NCBI RefSeq assembly: GCF_022227765.1
Contig: NZ_JAJMLZ010000002.1
Span: 62,001 to 126,000 of the forward strand
Source: Ectothiorhodospira shaposhnikovii
Lineage (GTDB): Bacteria; Pseudomonadota; Gammaproteobacteria; Ectothiorhodospirales; Ectothiorhodospiraceae
Reading direction: 5' to 3'
Length of the DNA: 64,000 nucleotides
Positions 1-8,578 of this stretch are shown here, piece after piece (position 1 is the stretch's first letter; every line of letters starts with the position of its first letter). The notes beneath the pieces were generated by a model. That model had not been told where the DNA came from, ran no database searches, and was given only the letters and a program-made list of their open reading frames with translations. Made by a program: the position numbers and the translations under genes.

Positions 1-2
1 GC

Positions 3-488
3 CCCTTGCGATTGACATCGGGCTACCTTCTGAATGGCCAAGGCAGTCGGACTGAGTCACTCATCGCGGGGGAGTCCGCCACACTATGTTTCGAGTATGA
101 CTCCAGCGAAAACCTGGATGATCTGTCACTCACCTTCACCATCTACAATGATACCGGCACTGCCATCACCAGCGTGAGCACTGGGCTCAAAAATTTCTCA
201 ATACGCCAAACCGGCACCCAGGGCATCCTTAGCTGCCACATCCCCAGATGCCCGCTACCACTGGGAGAATACCGGGTAGCAATTCGTGTCGCCTCACATG
301 GCAGGGCACTGGATCAGATTGGGAACGCACTGCGCTTCACGGTCGAAGACTCGGTATTCTTCGGGACGACAAAAGTACCTGATCGTCAATATTGTACAGT
401 GTACATTGACCATGAATGGAATTTAAAAAAAACCATACTAAAGAAACATCCGAACCCTCAATATCAGCCACACAAAAACCCTTCCTAG
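3..488 (+). CDS. C-terminal part of a Wzt-like O-antigen ABC transporter ATPase (5'-truncated)
   Basis: The reading frame is open to the left edge, so only the last ~160 residues of the gene are visible. They resemble the C-terminal beta-sandwich carbohydrate-binding domain of Wzt-type ATPases, which recognises the modified end of an O-antigen or capsule chain before export: alternating strands with the pattern 'LTFTIYNDTGTAI', a 'GILSCHIPRCPLPLGEYRV' segment typical of the strand before the last turn, and a final 'ALRFTVEDS' strand. No nucleotide-binding motifs are present in this portion; they would lie upstream. The last ~40 residues are Lys/Asn/His-rich and unlike the family. The downstream genes (pyruvyl transferase, glycosyltransferases) support a surface-polysaccharide role. 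The assignment rests on fold-like pattern and context only. Confidence 0.55.
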   Translation, partial: PLRLTSGYLLNGQGSRTESLIAGESATLCFEYDSSENLDDLSLTFTIYNDTGTAITSVSTGLKNFSIRQTGTQGILSCHIPRCPLPLGEYRVAIRVASHGRALDQIGNALRFTVEDSVFFGTTKVPDRQYCTVYIDHEWNLKKTILKKHPNPQYQPHKNPS

Positions 489-617
489 TGCTTCAATTAC
501 CTAAAAGTCACGACCTATAAAGCAAAACGGTGAAGCGCATGAGATGGCAGGGTCATCCTAAAAATCGACGAAACTCGAGCCCACAGCAGCGCACTCGCAC
601 TAATCATAGAGGCTGAC

Positions 618-1706
618 ATGGATCGCTTGTCGCACTCCACTCCCGAGATCAGCGTGTCTAACTCATCAGATAACTTCGAATCCACTACCGCCCTTGGATC
701 TCAAGCACTAAAGTATGCCGCACTGGTGCATGACATTCTGGACCCGCTGATAGCCCACGGCTCTCCCGTAGCGCTGTTCGATTTTCCAAATTATTCAAAT
801 GTTGGTGATAGCGCAATCTGGCTGGGGGAAGAGGCCTTTTTAAGCAAGCGTCCCGATCTTCATACGGTCGCGGTGGAAGACTGCGGCATCCGGCACTATG
901 GCCTTCCTGACTTGCCAGACTCAGCGATCATACTCATACAAGGCGGTGGCAATCTGGGGGATCTCTGGCCCCATCATCAGGCCCTGCGGGAAAAGCTCAT
1001 CGGACATTACCGGCAACACCGTATTATCCAACTGCCTCAGTCCATTCATTTCAGGGATGCAACCAACGCGGATCAGTGCCGAGACACCTTCAGCGGCCAC
1101 CCGGATTTTCACTTGCTGGTTCGTGATCATGACAGTCTGGAGCAGGGGCAACGACTTCATCAAGGCCCCACTTATCTGTGTCCGGATATGGCTCTCTGCC
1201 TCGGCCACCTGCCTCGTACCACCCCCTCACGCTACCCCGTGGTTGGATTGCTGAGAACGGACAAGGAAGCAATCAACGACGAAGCTTTTCCAGCACCACT
1301 GGGAGATACCCTTATTGTCGACTGGATCGACGAATCGCCATCCCGTACCCAGCAGATCACAAAAGTCATCGAAAGAATACAAATTCAATATCCGCGTCGA
1401 TCATCCATACTCTATGGTATCAAGCGTCGGCTTTACCATCAGTTGGCCAAGGAACGCCTCAAGCGTGGTTGCGACATTCTGAGTTCGGGCCATGTTGTCA
1501 TTACAGACCGACTACATGCACACATTCTCTGCACCTTAATGGGTATTCCCCATGTGGTTCTAGATAATAACTATCGTAAGATCGGCAATTTCCGTGATGC
1601 TTGGCATACAGGAGAAAACATATGTGCCTCGGCATCAACCCTCGCTGAAGCCAAGGATAAAGCTGAGGAATTATTCAACACCTTTCAGGCATCTGGGCCG
1701 AAATAA
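618..1706 (+). CDS. Polysaccharide pyruvyl transferase family protein
   Basis: The 362-residue product belongs to the family (WcaK/EpsI/CsaB type) that adds ketal-linked pyruvate from phosphoenolpyruvate to sugars of exopolysaccharides. Visible family landmarks are 'FPNYSNVGDSAIW' near residues 56-68, the glycine-rich 'QGGGNLGDLW' at 108-117, and 'VVITDRLHAHIL' in the C-terminal half, the conserved Asp-Arg-x-His segment. An AGAGG ribosome-binding site lies 5 nt before the ATG. It sits between a Wzt-like fragment and an ATP-pyrophosphatase gene on the same strand, so it probably belongs to one transcription unit for lipopolysaccharide or capsule decoration. The acceptor sugar cannot be told from the sequence. 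Base composition is clearly lower in GC than the genes after 6 kb. Confidence 0.85.
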   Translation: MDRLSHSTPEISVSNSSDNFESTTALGSQALKYAALVHDILDPLIAHGSPVALFDFPNYSNVGDSAIWLGEEAFLSKRPDLHTVAVEDCGIRHYGLPDLPDSAIILIQGGGNLGDLWPHHQALREKLIGHYRQHRIIQLPQSIHFRDATNADQCRDTFSGHPDFHLLVRDHDSLEQGQRLHQGPTYLCPDMALCLGHLPRTTPSRYPVVGLLRTDKEAINDEAFPAPLGDTLIVDWIDESPSRTQQITKVIERIQIQYPRRSSILYGIKRRLYHQLAKERLKRGCDILSSGHVVITDRLHAHILCTLMGIPHVVLDNNYRKIGNFRDAWHTGENICASASTLAEAKDKAEELFNTFQASGPK

Positions 1707-1741
1707 CCGATCACGTCCACTTTCTGAGAGAGACTCAGTTC

Positions 1742-2914
1742 ATGACAGATAAGACCATAAGACTTTCAAGTAGTGGAGTGACCACGGAATCGGGCTGGTC
1801 GAAAGTAAACTGGACGCTTAAGGGGTTGGAGCCGGATGATTTCATTCTCAGCCATGAAATACCCGAGCAAGACCAGAACCTATTGAGTGATCCGCAGTGT
1901 GGCGATCATGCATTATGTGCCATCCTGTTGAAAGCGATGGAGCAGAAGGACGACATCGTTGTGGAAGGAAAGGTCTCCCCGAAGTTACTTGACGGACTGG
2001 AAACCCTACAAGCCATCTGGCACCGATGGCGACCTGAGCGTTATCAACTCATCAAGATATTTGCCGAAGAGGAATGCGAAACTGTCCCGGCAAAAAATGA
2101 GCGGCCAGCGATTTTTGCCTTCTCCGGAGGCGTTGATGCCTCGTTTACCTTGTTCCGCCATCTACACAATCAAGCTGGCCGTAACAAATACAAACCCGCC
2201 GCGGCACTTTTGATTCATGGCATGGATATCCCCCTGGATCGTGATGATTTCTTCCAAAATGCCGCCACACGTGCAGAACAAATACTGGATGGCTCCGGGG
2301 TTCGACTAATCCGTATGCGAATGAATTGTCGGGAACTACTTCAAAGATGGGAAGACAGCTTTGGACTACAATTAGCGGCATGCTTCTTGCTATTCCAGGC
2401 CAACTATGCTGATGCCGTTCGAGGCAGTGAAGAACCCTATGAATCTCTCATTTTCCCTTGGGGGTCCACCCCATTGACCGACCCCTTAGCCTCAACGGCA
2501 TGCATGGAAATGAGGCATGATGGTTGCGATTTTGATCGAACGGAAAAAGTGTACTGGCTAGCAAAAAACACAAAAGCATCAGAGTATTTACGGGTGTGCT
2601 GGGAAGGCCCAAGACCTGACAGAAACTGTGGTGAGTGTGAGAAATGCATCCGCACAATGCTAAACTTCTGGGCAATGGACTTGCCGATACCAAAAGCCTT
2701 CCCCACTCAGTTAACGCCAAAGCGTGTCTCATCAATCCGAATACGAAACCGCATTCAACACACCTACCTCATTAATTTATTGAGATTCGCGGAACGACAC
2801 CATCCAAAAGACGATCAGATACTAAAAGCACTACAAAAACGCCTAGGACATACAGGGCCAAAAAATGCAGCAAGAAGAGCCGGTTACCTTGCAAAAAGAA
2901 TATTGGGAATATAG
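1742..2914 (+). CDS. QueC-like ATP-pyrophosphatase of unknown function
   Basis: This 390-residue protein has a PP-loop of N-type ATP-pyrophosphatases, 'FSGGVDAS' at residues 127-134, which binds ATP and activates a substrate by adenylation; the last Ser of the usual SGGxDS motif is replaced by Ala followed by Ser. Four cysteines at 286, 296, 299 and 302 (C-x9-CGEC-x2-C) reproduce the spacing of the zinc site of QueC (7-cyano-7-deazaguanine synthase). The first ~115 residues are an extra domain that I do not recognise, and the overall sequence is not QueC itself. The gene follows the pyruvyl transferase by 35 nt and precedes a glycosyltransferase, so modification of a glycan or its precursor is more likely than tRNA modification. 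Substrate unknown. Confidence 0.6.
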   Translation: MTDKTIRLSSSGVTTESGWSKVNWTLKGLEPDDFILSHEIPEQDQNLLSDPQCGDHALCAILLKAMEQKDDIVVEGKVSPKLLDGLETLQAIWHRWRPERYQLIKIFAEEECETVPAKNERPAIFAFSGGVDASFTLFRHLHNQAGRNKYKPAAALLIHGMDIPLDRDDFFQNAATRAEQILDGSGVRLIRMRMNCRELLQRWEDSFGLQLAACFLLFQANYADAVRGSEEPYESLIFPWGSTPLTDPLASTACMEMRHDGCDFDRTEKVYWLAKNTKASEYLRVCWEGPRPDRNCGECEKCIRTMLNFWAMDLPIPKAFPTQLTPKRVSSIRIRNRIQHTYLINLLRFAERHHPKDDQILKALQKRLGHTGPKNAARRAGYLAKRILGI

Positions 2915-3037
2915 CTCATTAAAAATTGATAAGCACAACACATAAAACATCATAACATGACAATCTTCCAGCTCTCACGCCGCACCCGCCTCCCCAATAC
3001 CATTATAATCAATCAAAACCGGCTACATCATTAGAAA

Positions 3038-4237
3038 ATGCCTCATAGACATCCTCCAATTGCAGCCTTTTCCCCTCACCCATGGAAAGAAAGCCAGTGG
3101 ATGAACCGACAACACTTATTGTCTCGCCTGGCTTCTCGAGGATGGCCAATTTACTATACAACAGGAGCACTGGACCTGTGGGATCGCCATGGAAATGCTT
3201 GGAAAAAAAGTCACTGGCTAGGCAAGACAGAACCGATAGATGGCGTAAGTCTATATCATGCCGGGAAATTAATACCACGTTGGCGAAATCAACCGCGCTG
3301 GGATCAACTGGCGCTGAAACACCATACTCGGCGCCTTTGCAAGATATCAATGAAGCATCATGACAACCAACCCATTATGATGCTTTTTCACCCCGGATTC
3401 TGGCCTTATGTGGAATATTTAACTCACTACCCGATCATCTTTCATGCCTATGATCTCTATTCCGCTCAGCCAGACTGGAATGAGGAAAAAGAAAGTTTCC
3501 AAACCGCTCTTTTACAGCGTGCCAACTTGGTCACGGCATCATCAAAAAGCATTGCAGAAATATTAGAAAAGGAGTCCGGAAGAAACATAGCTTATCTACC
3601 TAACGGGGCTGACGTGAAGGCATTCAACTATCAAAATGTGGGAAATTGTCCTGATGACCTTGCAGCCATACCCCAGCCCCGGATCGGCTATATTGGAGCC
3701 ATCAACAAAAAGGTGGACTTGAGAATTATAGCTGGCATTTCCAAAGCTCGACCAAACTGGAATTGGTGCTTAATAGGCCCGATTGCACATAATGAATTAC
3801 AATCCGACCCAGAACTTTTTGCAGCATACAAACATTGCCTAAACTCTACCAATGTACACTTTCTCGGCGAACGCCGGCACGACATCATTCCGTCTTATGC
3901 CAATCACATGGATATCAACACCATGTGCTATCGCTGTGATGGCGATGGATGGTGGAAAAACATATACCCCTTAAAAATGCATGAGTATCTCGCAACAGGA
4001 AAACCAGTCGTCAGCTCAGATGTTCCCTCTGTTCGGGAATATGCCGATGTAATCGCCATCGCCAACGATGATCATCAATGGATCAACCTACTGCAAGCGT
4101 GCTTGCAGAATGGTGGCGCTGGATCCTCGGATCAGCGCCTTGCGGTCGCACAACAGAATAGCTGGGAAACGCGCGTCACCCAACTTGAGCAATGGCTGTT
4201 GCAACTTTCTAAAGCAGAATACGATCCCCTGCGCTAA
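3038..4237 (+). CDS. Glycosyltransferase, GT4-like (GT-B fold)
   Basis: The 399-residue product has the two-domain layout of GT-B retaining glycosyltransferases: an N-terminal acceptor domain, a linker reaching 'VTASSKSIAEILEK' and 'YLPNGADVKAF' (187-196), and a nucleotide-sugar domain starting 'RIGYIGAINKKVDL' (215-228) and ending with 'PLKMHEYLATGKPVVSSDVP' (311-330), where Lys/Glu contact the sugar nucleotide. It resembles TuaH-type transferases. It would add one sugar to a lipid-linked repeat unit on the cytoplasmic side. The ATG at 3038 has no good ribosome-binding site; an in-frame ATG 21 codons later is an alternative. Only 12 nt separate its stop from the convergent GT2 gene. Donor and acceptor are unknown. 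Confidence 0.8.
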   Translation: MPHRHPPIAAFSPHPWKESQWMNRQHLLSRLASRGWPIYYTTGALDLWDRHGNAWKKSHWLGKTEPIDGVSLYHAGKLIPRWRNQPRWDQLALKHHTRRLCKISMKHHDNQPIMMLFHPGFWPYVEYLTHYPIIFHAYDLYSAQPDWNEEKESFQTALLQRANLVTASSKSIAEILEKESGRNIAYLPNGADVKAFNYQNVGNCPDDLAAIPQPRIGYIGAINKKVDLRIIAGISKARPNWNWCLIGPIAHNELQSDPELFAAYKHCLNSTNVHFLGERRHDIIPSYANHMDINTMCYRCDGDGWWKNIYPLKMHEYLATGKPVVSSDVPSVREYADVIAIANDDHQWINLLQACLQNGGAGSSDQRLAVAQQNSWETRVTQLEQWLLQLSKAEYDPLR

Positions 4238-4249
4238 AACTGTAGCACT

Positions 4250-5209
4250 TCACCCTGAACGAAAAAACAAAGCTCCCAAAAGATTACGAGCCGTCCTCCG
4301 ACAGGGATAAGCCTTGAGTGCTTCCATCGCCTTCTGCAAAGACTCACTTCTTTCGCCTGCCCTACGAAGATGCATGGAACATCCAATCAACTCATCGCTC
4401 AATTGCTGATGCATGAGAGGCGCCTTACTCCTTGAGCGGTCGTCGATCATCTTCCTGATCGCATAGGCTTGCCAAAAACAAGCTCGCGCACGTATTCGAT
4501 GAAATCCCACGGGATCACATGCCATATCGACTCCAGATGAAAGACTGCCGGGAACACGCTTTGCCCACGCATGAACCCGTTTATCAAGAACAATATCCCC
4601 CACTCTGGAAAGTTCCCAAACCATCAGCACATCACCCCTCAGCTTCATGCTGGAATCAAATCCACCCACACGCCGAGCAGCGACTGCATCTATCAATGCT
4701 GCCGAAAGATGACCAACAAAGAATATGTGCTCTAACTCCCGACTCCGTGTGCGCTGATATACTTCATAAAACCCCGGAACAGGGTGATAATCATCCATCA
4801 AATGAGGGGCTGGCATGATAGGGATATTCGATTCAGGCCTGGAGATGAGTCCACCAAGAAAGACTGCTTGAGAAAAAGACCTCGCAAGTTCAGTCAAGCG
4901 CTCAATGTGTATTTCTACCCAAGCGTCGTCATCATCCAAAAATGCAATATAGCCATCCTCAACAGCTTCCAGCCCTCTATTTCTCGAAGGATACAGACCA
5001 GACTGTTCATAGCGATGATACTCTACTGGAATCGGCGCATTTTTTGCGATTTGAGCCACCACCTCGGAAGTACCATCACTACTGCCATCGTCTATAACGA
5101 TCAACTTGCATACTGACGACGTCTGTTTGAATACAGACATGATTGCGTCTTCAAGTAATTCTTTTCGGTTGAAGGTATTGATTACTGCTGTGACTTTAAT
5201 TTTAGTCAT
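4250..5209 (-). CDS. Glycosyltransferase family 2
   Basis: The 319-residue product starts with the GT-A signature 'VTAVINTFNR' and has the nucleotide-binding 'IDDGSSDGT' (39-47) and the metal-binding acidic run 'FLDDDDAW' (90-97). This marks an inverting family 2 transferase using a nucleotide-diphosphate sugar at the cytoplasmic membrane. I chose the ATG at 5209 because the family fold begins exactly there; the frame extends to a GTG at 5266 whose extra 19 residues look non-homologous. No C-terminal membrane segment is obvious. The gene is oriented against both neighbours, so it has its own promoter in 5210-5321. Specificity unknown. Confidence 0.82.
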   Translation of the reverse strand: MTKIKVTAVINTFNRKELLEDAIMSVFKQTSSVCKLIVIDDGSSDGTSEVVAQIAKNAPIPVEYHRYEQSGLYPSRNRGLEAVEDGYIAFLDDDDAWVEIHIERLTELARSFSQAVFLGGLISRPESNIPIMPAPHLMDDYHPVPGFYEVYQRTRSRELEHIFFVGHLSAALIDAVAARRVGGFDSSMKLRGDVLMVWELSRVGDIVLDKRVHAWAKRVPGSLSSGVDMACDPVGFHRIRARACFWQAYAIRKMIDDRSRSKAPLMHQQLSDELIGCSMHLRRAGERSESLQKAMEALKAYPCRRTARNLLGALFFRSG

Positions 5210-5321
5210 CAGATTCACCCGCCCTATAAAATCTGGAAACTTGCTGGCAAAATCCAGCTTGTACACCCATGACCCAGGGAAATAGACTTATGGTAAACAG
5301 ACTTGAAAGGACGGGGCAACC

Positions 5322-5966
5322 ATGCTGAGAACCATCGCCTTATTCATTTTTTTGCTGCCATTCCCCTTTATTGTGAATGCGAATCAATTTGTTGGCGGAG
5401 AACTGGAATGTGGGAGCCTGAAAAATCCGGACGGTCCCAATGATTATCGCCGCGCGGATTTCAGCAAAGGTATCCCTCAGGGAGACAACCACTTTACCCC
5501 CGAAATCGAGCGACTGGAACGGGGACGCACCAGCATATTACTGGGTGATATCGACTACACCCTGCGCTCTTGGCCAAACCACCACCGTGCGCTGTGGGCC
5601 GTATCCAGATACGAAAGACTGAATAATGGACGGTTGCCTAACGCGGATCAGCTACGTGGCTGGCGCCGTAGCGCAGACTGCTACTTCGACCGTGCCATGC
5701 GCTTCACCCCCGACGATGGCACCGTCAGGATGCTCTACGGCATGCATTTGCATCTCTCCGGACATCCCCGGCGCGCGCTCCCTCATTTCGAAAAAGCCGC
5801 TGAGCTAGGCGAAGATTCCGCCGAATTTCACTACAATTTCGGACTGTTGCTGTTTGATCTGAGAGATTACCGTGCCGCCAGGGAGCAAGCCGAGAAAGCT
5901 TATTCTCTCGGCCATCCACTGCCCGGCCTGCGAAACAGGCTGCAGCGAGCAGGTCACTGGAACTGA
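5322..5966 (+). CDS. Secreted TPR-repeat protein
   Basis: The 214-residue product begins with a signal peptide (hydrophobic residues 5-18, cleavage likely after 'VNA' at 20) and so is exported to the periplasm. The mature part contains at least two tetratricopeptide-like units in the last 80 residues ('GTVRMLYGMHLHLSGHPRRA', then 'AEFHYNFGLLLFDLRDYRAA'), giving a helical protein-binding surface. TPR proteins of this kind are common in exopolysaccharide loci, where they hold export or modification complexes together. An AAGGACGGGG ribosome-binding site precedes the ATG. It lies 23 nt before the flippase gene and is probably co-transcribed with it. No specific family name could be assigned. Confidence 0.7.
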   Translation: MLRTIALFIFLLPFPFIVNANQFVGGELECGSLKNPDGPNDYRRADFSKGIPQGDNHFTPEIERLERGRTSILLGDIDYTLRSWPNHHRALWAVSRYERLNNGRLPNADQLRGWRRSADCYFDRAMRFTPDDGTVRMLYGMHLHLSGHPRRALPHFEKAAELGEDSAEFHYNFGLLLFDLRDYRAAREQAEKAYSLGHPLPGLRNRLQRAGHWN

Positions 5967-5989
5967 ACAGATAATCAGAGCGTTCTTTT

Positions 5990-7456
5990 TTGGCCAATAC
6001 CCCCACCAGCGTCGCCAAGGGCGCCGCGCTGACCATCACCATGCGCTGGACCGACCGCCTGATCGGTCTTGTCAGCGTCATCATCCTTGCACGCCTTTTG
6101 GCGCCCGAGGATTTCGGCATCATTGTCATGGCCTCCCTGGTCATTGGCCTGGCGGATGTTCTGCTGGATCTGGGCGTGCATGTGGCCCTGATTCAGACCC
6201 CCTCTCCATCTCAGGATCATTACAACACGGCCTGGACGCTGCGTCTGCTGCAATGTGCGGCGGCCGCCGCGCTGGTGTGGGTGGCGGCGCCGTGGGCGGC
6301 GGTCTTTTTTGACGAGCCAAGCCTCACCCTGGTCATACAGATTCTTGCCCTCTCCTTTTTATTGAGCGGGCTGGAGAATATCGGCATCGTGAATTTCCAG
6401 AAGGAGATGCGCTTTGTCGAGGATTTCCAGTTCCTGTTTGCCCGGCGAATGGCCGGCTTTGTGACCACCATCGGGGCCGCCTTCGTGCTGCAGTCGTTCT
6501 GGGCACTGGTGATCGGGACTTTGGCGGGGCGTGCCTTCGGCCTGGTATTGAGCTATGTGATGCATCCCATGCGGCCCCGGCTGAGTCTGGCCCGATTCCA
6601 TGAGATTTTTGGTATTTCACAGTGGGTACTGGTGCGCAATATCGGTGTCTATCTGGATCAATCGTTGCACATGATGTTGGTGGGGCGGCGGGACAGCACC
6701 ACCGTGACGGGGGGATATTCCCTGGCCAACGAGATTTCCAGCATGCCCACCACCGAACTGCTGGCGCCGATCAATCGGGTGCTGTTCCCGGCCTTTGTGC
6801 GGGTGAAGCAGGATCTGACTGAACTCAAGCGTCTATTCCTGCTGGCGCAGGGGGTACAGGCCTTGATCGTGATTCCCGCCGGCACGGGGCTGGCCCTGGT
6901 GGCCCGAGAGGCAGTGGCCATACTGCTGGGTGAGCAATGGGGGTTCATCGTGCCTTTCGTGGAGATCATCGCGCTGGTCACGGTGGTCACCGCCCTGCTC
7001 TCCAGCGGCATCTATGTCTGCCTGACCCTGGGGCGTGTGAAGCTGGTGGCTGCCTATACCTGGTGGCAAGTGGGTGTTTTTGCCGTGCTCGCGGTGATGC
7101 TCCTGCCCCAGGCGGGTGCCTTGGAAATCGCTTGGTTGAGATTGTTCGTGGCGGCACTGGGGGTGGCCGTGTTTGCCGGGTTGCTGACCCGGACATTGTC
7201 GGGTCTGAAAGTGGGCGAGTTGGTGGGTGTGGTCTATCGGCCCCTGCTGGCGGCCCTTTTCATGGCACTGTGCGTGACGCAGCTTGGCGAGTTGATCCCG
7301 GGACCGGAATGGCTAATCCTGATGGCCCGCATCGGCTTGGGCATGGTCAGCTACATGTTGGCCATCATCCTGCTGTGGTGGCTGGCGGGCCGCCCCGCCG
7401 GGGCGGAAGCCTATGTGCTGAGGCAGGTACTCAGGCTGCGGCGGCGACATGACTGA
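5990..7456 (+). CDS. Lipopolysaccharide/oligosaccharide flippase (Wzx-like)
   Basis: This 488-residue integral membrane protein has about twelve predicted hydrophobic helices and the N-terminal pattern of the PST/MOP flippase family, 'RLIGLVSVIILARLLAPEDF' at residues 23-42, the hallmark of Wzx/RfbX proteins that move lipid-linked oligosaccharide units across the inner membrane. The later segment 'VYLDQSLHMMLVGRRDSTTV' is the equivalent of the second conserved motif. The start is a TTG at 5990, just 6 codons after an in-frame stop and without a clear Shine-Dalgarno site; an ATG 18 codons in is the alternative. A strong hairpin terminator follows the stop codon immediately. It may serve either the O-antigen block upstream or the XrtA exopolysaccharide, which has no other flippase in this window. 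Confidence 0.85.
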   Translation: MANTPTSVAKGAALTITMRWTDRLIGLVSVIILARLLAPEDFGIIVMASLVIGLADVLLDLGVHVALIQTPSPSQDHYNTAWTLRLLQCAAAAALVWVAAPWAAVFFDEPSLTLVIQILALSFLLSGLENIGIVNFQKEMRFVEDFQFLFARRMAGFVTTIGAAFVLQSFWALVIGTLAGRAFGLVLSYVMHPMRPRLSLARFHEIFGISQWVLVRNIGVYLDQSLHMMLVGRRDSTTVTGGYSLANEISSMPTTELLAPINRVLFPAFVRVKQDLTELKRLFLLAQGVQALIVIPAGTGLALVAREAVAILLGEQWGFIVPFVEIIALVTVVTALLSSGIYVCLTLGRVKLVAAYTWWQVGVFAVLAVMLLPQAGALEIAWLRLFVAALGVAVFAGLLTRTLSGLKVGELVGVVYRPLLAALFMALCVTQLGELIPGPEWLILMARIGLGMVSYMLAIILLWWLAGRPAGAEAYVLRQVLRLRRRHD

Positions 7457-7495
7457 AAAGGCCCCCTGCATCGTCATGTGACGCAGGGGGCCTTT
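7457..7495. terminator. Bidirectional rho-independent terminator
   Basis: A perfect 13-bp stem (7457-7469 pairs with 7483-7495) is flanked by AAA on one side and TTT on the other, so it can stop transcription from both the flippase (+) and the convergent PEP-CTERM gene (-). The 13-nt loop contains a small palindrome of its own (GTCA/TGAC, 7473-7482). Confidence 0.9.
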
Positions 7496-7537
7496 GCCGA
7501 TACGCCCTATGAGTGAAGACGGACGGGGCTCATTCCA

Positions 7538-8428
7538 TCAAGAAAACATCCGGCGACGACGCATGGCGGAGAGCAGGCCCAGAATACCCATGCCCATCAG
7601 CAGCAGGCTACCGGGTTCGGGGATATCCGTCCGGACATGCTCGGCATAGACCCGGATATTGATGTCGCTGGACTTGTCCCAACCAAAACCGTCGGAATCC
7701 ACCATGCCACCGAAAACGATTTCATCCAGGCCGGCATTACCGAAGAACCAGCGGTACAGGTCATCCGACTGATCCTGAGGGGTGCCGCTCAGAGCGGCGT
7801 TGGAAGCATGGTTGAACCACAGGGGCTGGGGATCACCCGTGGTACTGATGCCGTCCGCCGCAAAGAGATATTGGCCTTCGGAGAAGATCCCCAGATCAAA
7901 GAAGTCAATCTGCCAGATCTGAATGAAACTGCCACCGGACCCCTGGTAGGCCACACCGGGGTTATCCGGATAATCCACAGGAGTGATGGTGACGTTGGCA
8001 TTGTCCGTCTCATTACCGGTCACGTTGGCTGTTGCCACGCGCGGCACCACCGTGTCTTCTCCCTGATCCTGCCCCAGGAACAGGGAAATGGTCTGGTAAC
8101 GATCACCCAGTTGGAAATCGGACTCATACCCTCCTGCAATGGCCCAGACGGTGATCCGGTAAATATTCCAGTAGTCGGTGTGCTTGGGCTGACAGGACAG
8201 GCAAGGCAGGGTGAAATCATCACCGGCAATCCATGCATCGCCGGTTCCACCGGCTTCACTGCCGAAATCCCAAGCCACGTTGCTTCGATCCGGACCGGCA
8301 ACGTTATTGAGGTTTGTATTGGGGAGTCCGCGATCAACAACCAGCGCCGCCGAAGCAACACCGCTCATCCCCATCGCCAGCAGCCCAATCATGCCGCCGG
8401 CAATACATGCCGATTTTAGCGTTTTCAT
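7538..8428 (-). CDS. PEP-CTERM sorting domain-containing exported protein
   Basis: The 296-residue product has a signal peptide (cleavage likely after 'GVASA', residue 27) and a C-terminal PEP-CTERM tripartite signal at 269-296: the tetrapeptide-containing 'IPEPGS', a hydrophobic helix of about 16 residues, and the basic run 'RRRR'. Exosortase A cuts such tails at the inner membrane, releasing the protein towards the outer surface or matrix. The middle is acidic and rich in Gly, Asn and Asp, with one CxxC pair ('PCLSC'); I do not recognise a domain. It is a likely substrate of the XrtA encoded at 22600-24195. Upstream lies a sigma-54 type promoter (8467-8483), with an untranslated leader of about 30 nt. 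Confidence 0.9.
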   Translation of the reverse strand: MKTLKSACIAGGMIGLLAMGMSGVASAALVVDRGLPNTNLNNVAGPDRSNVAWDFGSEAGGTGDAWIAGDDFTLPCLSCQPKHTDYWNIYRITVWAIAGGYESDFQLGDRYQTISLFLGQDQGEDTVVPRVATANVTGNETDNANVTITPVDYPDNPGVAYQGSGGSFIQIWQIDFFDLGIFSEGQYLFAADGISTTGDPQPLWFNHASNAALSGTPQDQSDDLYRWFFGNAGLDEIVFGGMVDSDGFGWDKSSDINIRVYAEHVRTDIPEPGSLLLMGMGILGLLSAMRRRRMFS

Positions 8429-8466
8429 TGATGTCTCCGACGTCGCTTGATTTCTCCGCCTGAAAC

Positions 8467-8483
8467 AAGCAAAAAAGACACCA
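8467..8483 (-). promoter_or_regulatory. Sigma-54 (-24/-12) promoter of the PEP-CTERM gene
   Basis: On the minus strand the sequence reads TGGTGTCTTTTTTGCTT. The invariant GG and GC pairs are 12 nt apart, exactly the RpoN spacing, and the flanks match TGGyry and TTGCt. The implied start site, about 12 nt after the GC, leaves a short leader before the ATG at 8428. The second PEP-CTERM gene has a comparable element. Confidence 0.75.
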
Positions 8484-8553
8484 GTTTTTTAATTCATTGA
8501 TAATCAAAGCCTTAAAAAGGCCAGAGAGGTATTTTAAGATGAGGATGTCAACC

Positions 8554-8578
8554 ATCCCGACAGTGAGGTTATCAGGAC
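8554..8578 (-). promoter_or_regulatory. Candidate activator-binding site upstream of the sigma-54 promoter
   Basis: About 70-95 bp upstream of the -24 element lies an imperfect inverted repeat: on the minus strand TCCTGAT, then after about 8 nt TGTCGGGAT, i.e. ATCCCGACA on the plus strand. A near-identical ATCCTGACA occurs at a similar distance before the other PEP-CTERM gene. This is the usual position for an enhancer-binding protein site. Confidence 0.35.

Noticed and set aside
5322-5966. TPR protein as the PEP-CTERM-system PrsT
   Set aside because: It is far shorter than PrsT (a protein of many TPR units) and has only about two repeats.
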